Source: Corynebacterium hindlerae
Lineage (GTDB): Bacteria; Actinomycetota; Actinomycetes; Mycobacteriales; Mycobacteriaceae
Reading direction: 5' to 3'
DNA length: 64,000 nt
Assembly (NCBI RefSeq): GCF_014117265.1
Contig: NZ_CP059833.1
Coordinates: forward strand, 806,001-870,000
In this document: positions 63,292-64,000 of the stretch, one piece after another
How positions within the stretch are numbered: the stretch's first letter is position 1
Layout: each line of letters starts with the position of its first letter
Notes under the pieces: model-generated
What the model saw: the letters and a program-made list of their open reading frames with translations, nothing else
Told to the model about the DNA's origin: nothing
The model's database searches: none
Program-made: the position numbers and the translations under genes

Positions 63292-64000
63292 TTATACCTC
63301 TTCGGGCCCGGAGGTGCGCATTTGGTCTGGGCGCGGGCCGGTGTTGCCACCGAGGTCCTCCGCGTCGAGCTTGCCGTCATTGTTGACGTCCACAGTTCCG
63401 GCAGCCTCGGCCTGAGGCACGAACTGCTTGCGGATCAGGAACAGCTGGCGAACGGTTTCTTCCTTAATTCCGTCCTTCATGGCGTTGAACATGTCACCGC
63501 CCTCGCGCTGGTATTCCACCAGCGGATCACGCTGCGCCATGGCACGCAGACCAATGCCTTCCTTGAGGTAGTCCATCTCATAGAGGTGCTCGCGCCACTT
63601 CGTATCCACCACGTTCAGGATGGCCACGCGCTCGATGCTGCGCATCTGTTCCTCGCCACCAATCGCCGCGACCTTATCTTCCATGTCCTGGTAGAGCGTG
63701 TGGGCGTCTTTGAGGAGTGCTTCCCGCAGGTCTTTAGCGGACAGCTCACCGGCAGCGCCGTACTCGGTGCCGTCGACGAGGGACTTCCAGCTCATGGATG
63801 GGCCGTAGAGAGTCTCCAGGGCGTTCCACAGCTTATCCAGATCCCAATCCTCTACATAGCCGTTGGCCGTGGCATGTGCGACGTAGTCGGAGATCGTGTC
63901 ATCGATCATCGCCTGGATCTGCTTAGAAACGTCCGCACCTTCCAACACCGCGCGACGCTCGGCGTAAATCACCTTGCGCTGTTCGTTCATCACCTCGTCG
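63292..64000 (-). CDS. secA: Preprotein translocase ATPase SecA (C-terminal 235 codons)
   Basis: Motor of general Sec export; only the 3' part is in the window and the frame is open at the edge ([21 protein letters not shown]). The helical scaffold and wing regions are typical ([40 protein letters not shown]). The usual C-terminal zinc-binding motif is absent. Instead the tail contains [12 protein letters not shown] (63355-63390), which looks like an EF-hand/dockerin calcium loop, followed by a flexible Gly/Pro tail. Confidence 0.95.
   Translation of the reverse strand, partial: DEVMNEQRKVIYAERRAVLEGADVSKQIQAMIDDTISDYVAHATANGYVEDWDLDKLWNALETLYGPSMSWKSLVDGTEYGAAGELSAKDLREALLKDAHTLYQDMEDKVAAIGGEEQMRSIERVAILNVVDTKWREHLYEMDYLKEGIGLRAMAQRDPLVEYQREGGDMFNAMKDGIKEETVRQLFLIRKQFVPQAEAAGTVDVNNDGKLDAEDLGGNTGPRPDQMRTSGPEEV

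Overview
The window is a 64 kb stretch of a Corynebacterium-type chromosome (Actinobacteria, Mycobacteriales). Three things support this. The gene orders match those known from C. glutamicum and M. tuberculosis: hisN–IMPase–prfB–ftsE; Lon-PDZ–DUF2342–Rv3196-like–uvrD2–nudC–kch–adnB–adnA; whiB1–bL37–rshA–sigH–aroA–rsgA; ferredoxin reductase/desaturase–Rv3235-like–secA. There is also a perfect-looking DtxR iron box and a typical actinobacterial initiator tRNA. I cannot name the species from the sequence alone.

Layout. 1-4.9 kb: ftsE (cut by the window edge), prfB, a small membrane protein, two IMPase-family phosphatases (the second probably hisN) and a secreted trypsin-like protease. 5.0-8.9 kb: a long imperfect hairpin, then a four-gene biotin-dependent carboxyltransferase operon (5S, 12S, small subunit, biotin carrier) resembling propionibacterial methylmalonyl-CoA:pyruvate transcarboxylase. 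9.1-11.7 kb: feoA-feoB-feoC ferrous iron uptake operon under a DtxR box. 11.8-18.4 kb: a divergent AraC-family regulator and a tight four-gene operon (aldehyde dehydrogenase, amino acid permease, indolepyruvate/phenylpyruvate-type decarboxylase, aromatic aminotransferase). Together these encode uptake and Ehrlich-type conversion of an aromatic amino acid to its acetic acid, for example tryptophan to indole-3-acetic acid. 18.7-20.8 kb: sucCD. 21-23.2 kb: a CPBP membrane protease and an SDR–TspO fusion. 23.2 kb: initiator tRNA.

23.4-27 kb: a type VII secretion-like large protein whose upstream partner, a DUF3558-like lipoprotein, is split by an IS3-family element. Removing the IS and one 4-bp target duplication restores a 214-codon reading frame. 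27.5-34.6 kb: UPF0182 membrane protein, PPA1309-like protein, lipoprotein, Lon-PDZ protease, DUF2342 protein, YgjP-like metallopeptidase. 34.6-46 kb: ThiF/cyclodehydratase-like orphan, uvrD2, nudC, potassium channel and the adnBA double-strand-break resection complex with an SOS-box-like palindrome upstream. 46-52.2 kb: several mycobacterial-type conserved proteins, a DEAD-box helicase and a diacylglycerol kinase. 52.5-58 kb: whiB1, the 24-residue ribosomal protein bL37, rshA-sigH, YbaK-like deacylase, SRAP protein, aroA, rsgA. 58-64 kb: ClC channel, desaturase and its ferredoxin reductase, HAD hydrolase, Rv3235-like protein and the 3' part of secA.

A family of exactly 74-bp palindromic repeats lies between genes at 18.6, 27.3 and 53.0-53.5 kb; at the last site it forms a 206-bp-period tandem array. 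The strongest candidates for new biology are the aromatic Ehrlich/auxin-type operon, the transcarboxylase operon, the 74-bp repeat family and the IS-broken lipoprotein/secreted-protein pair.
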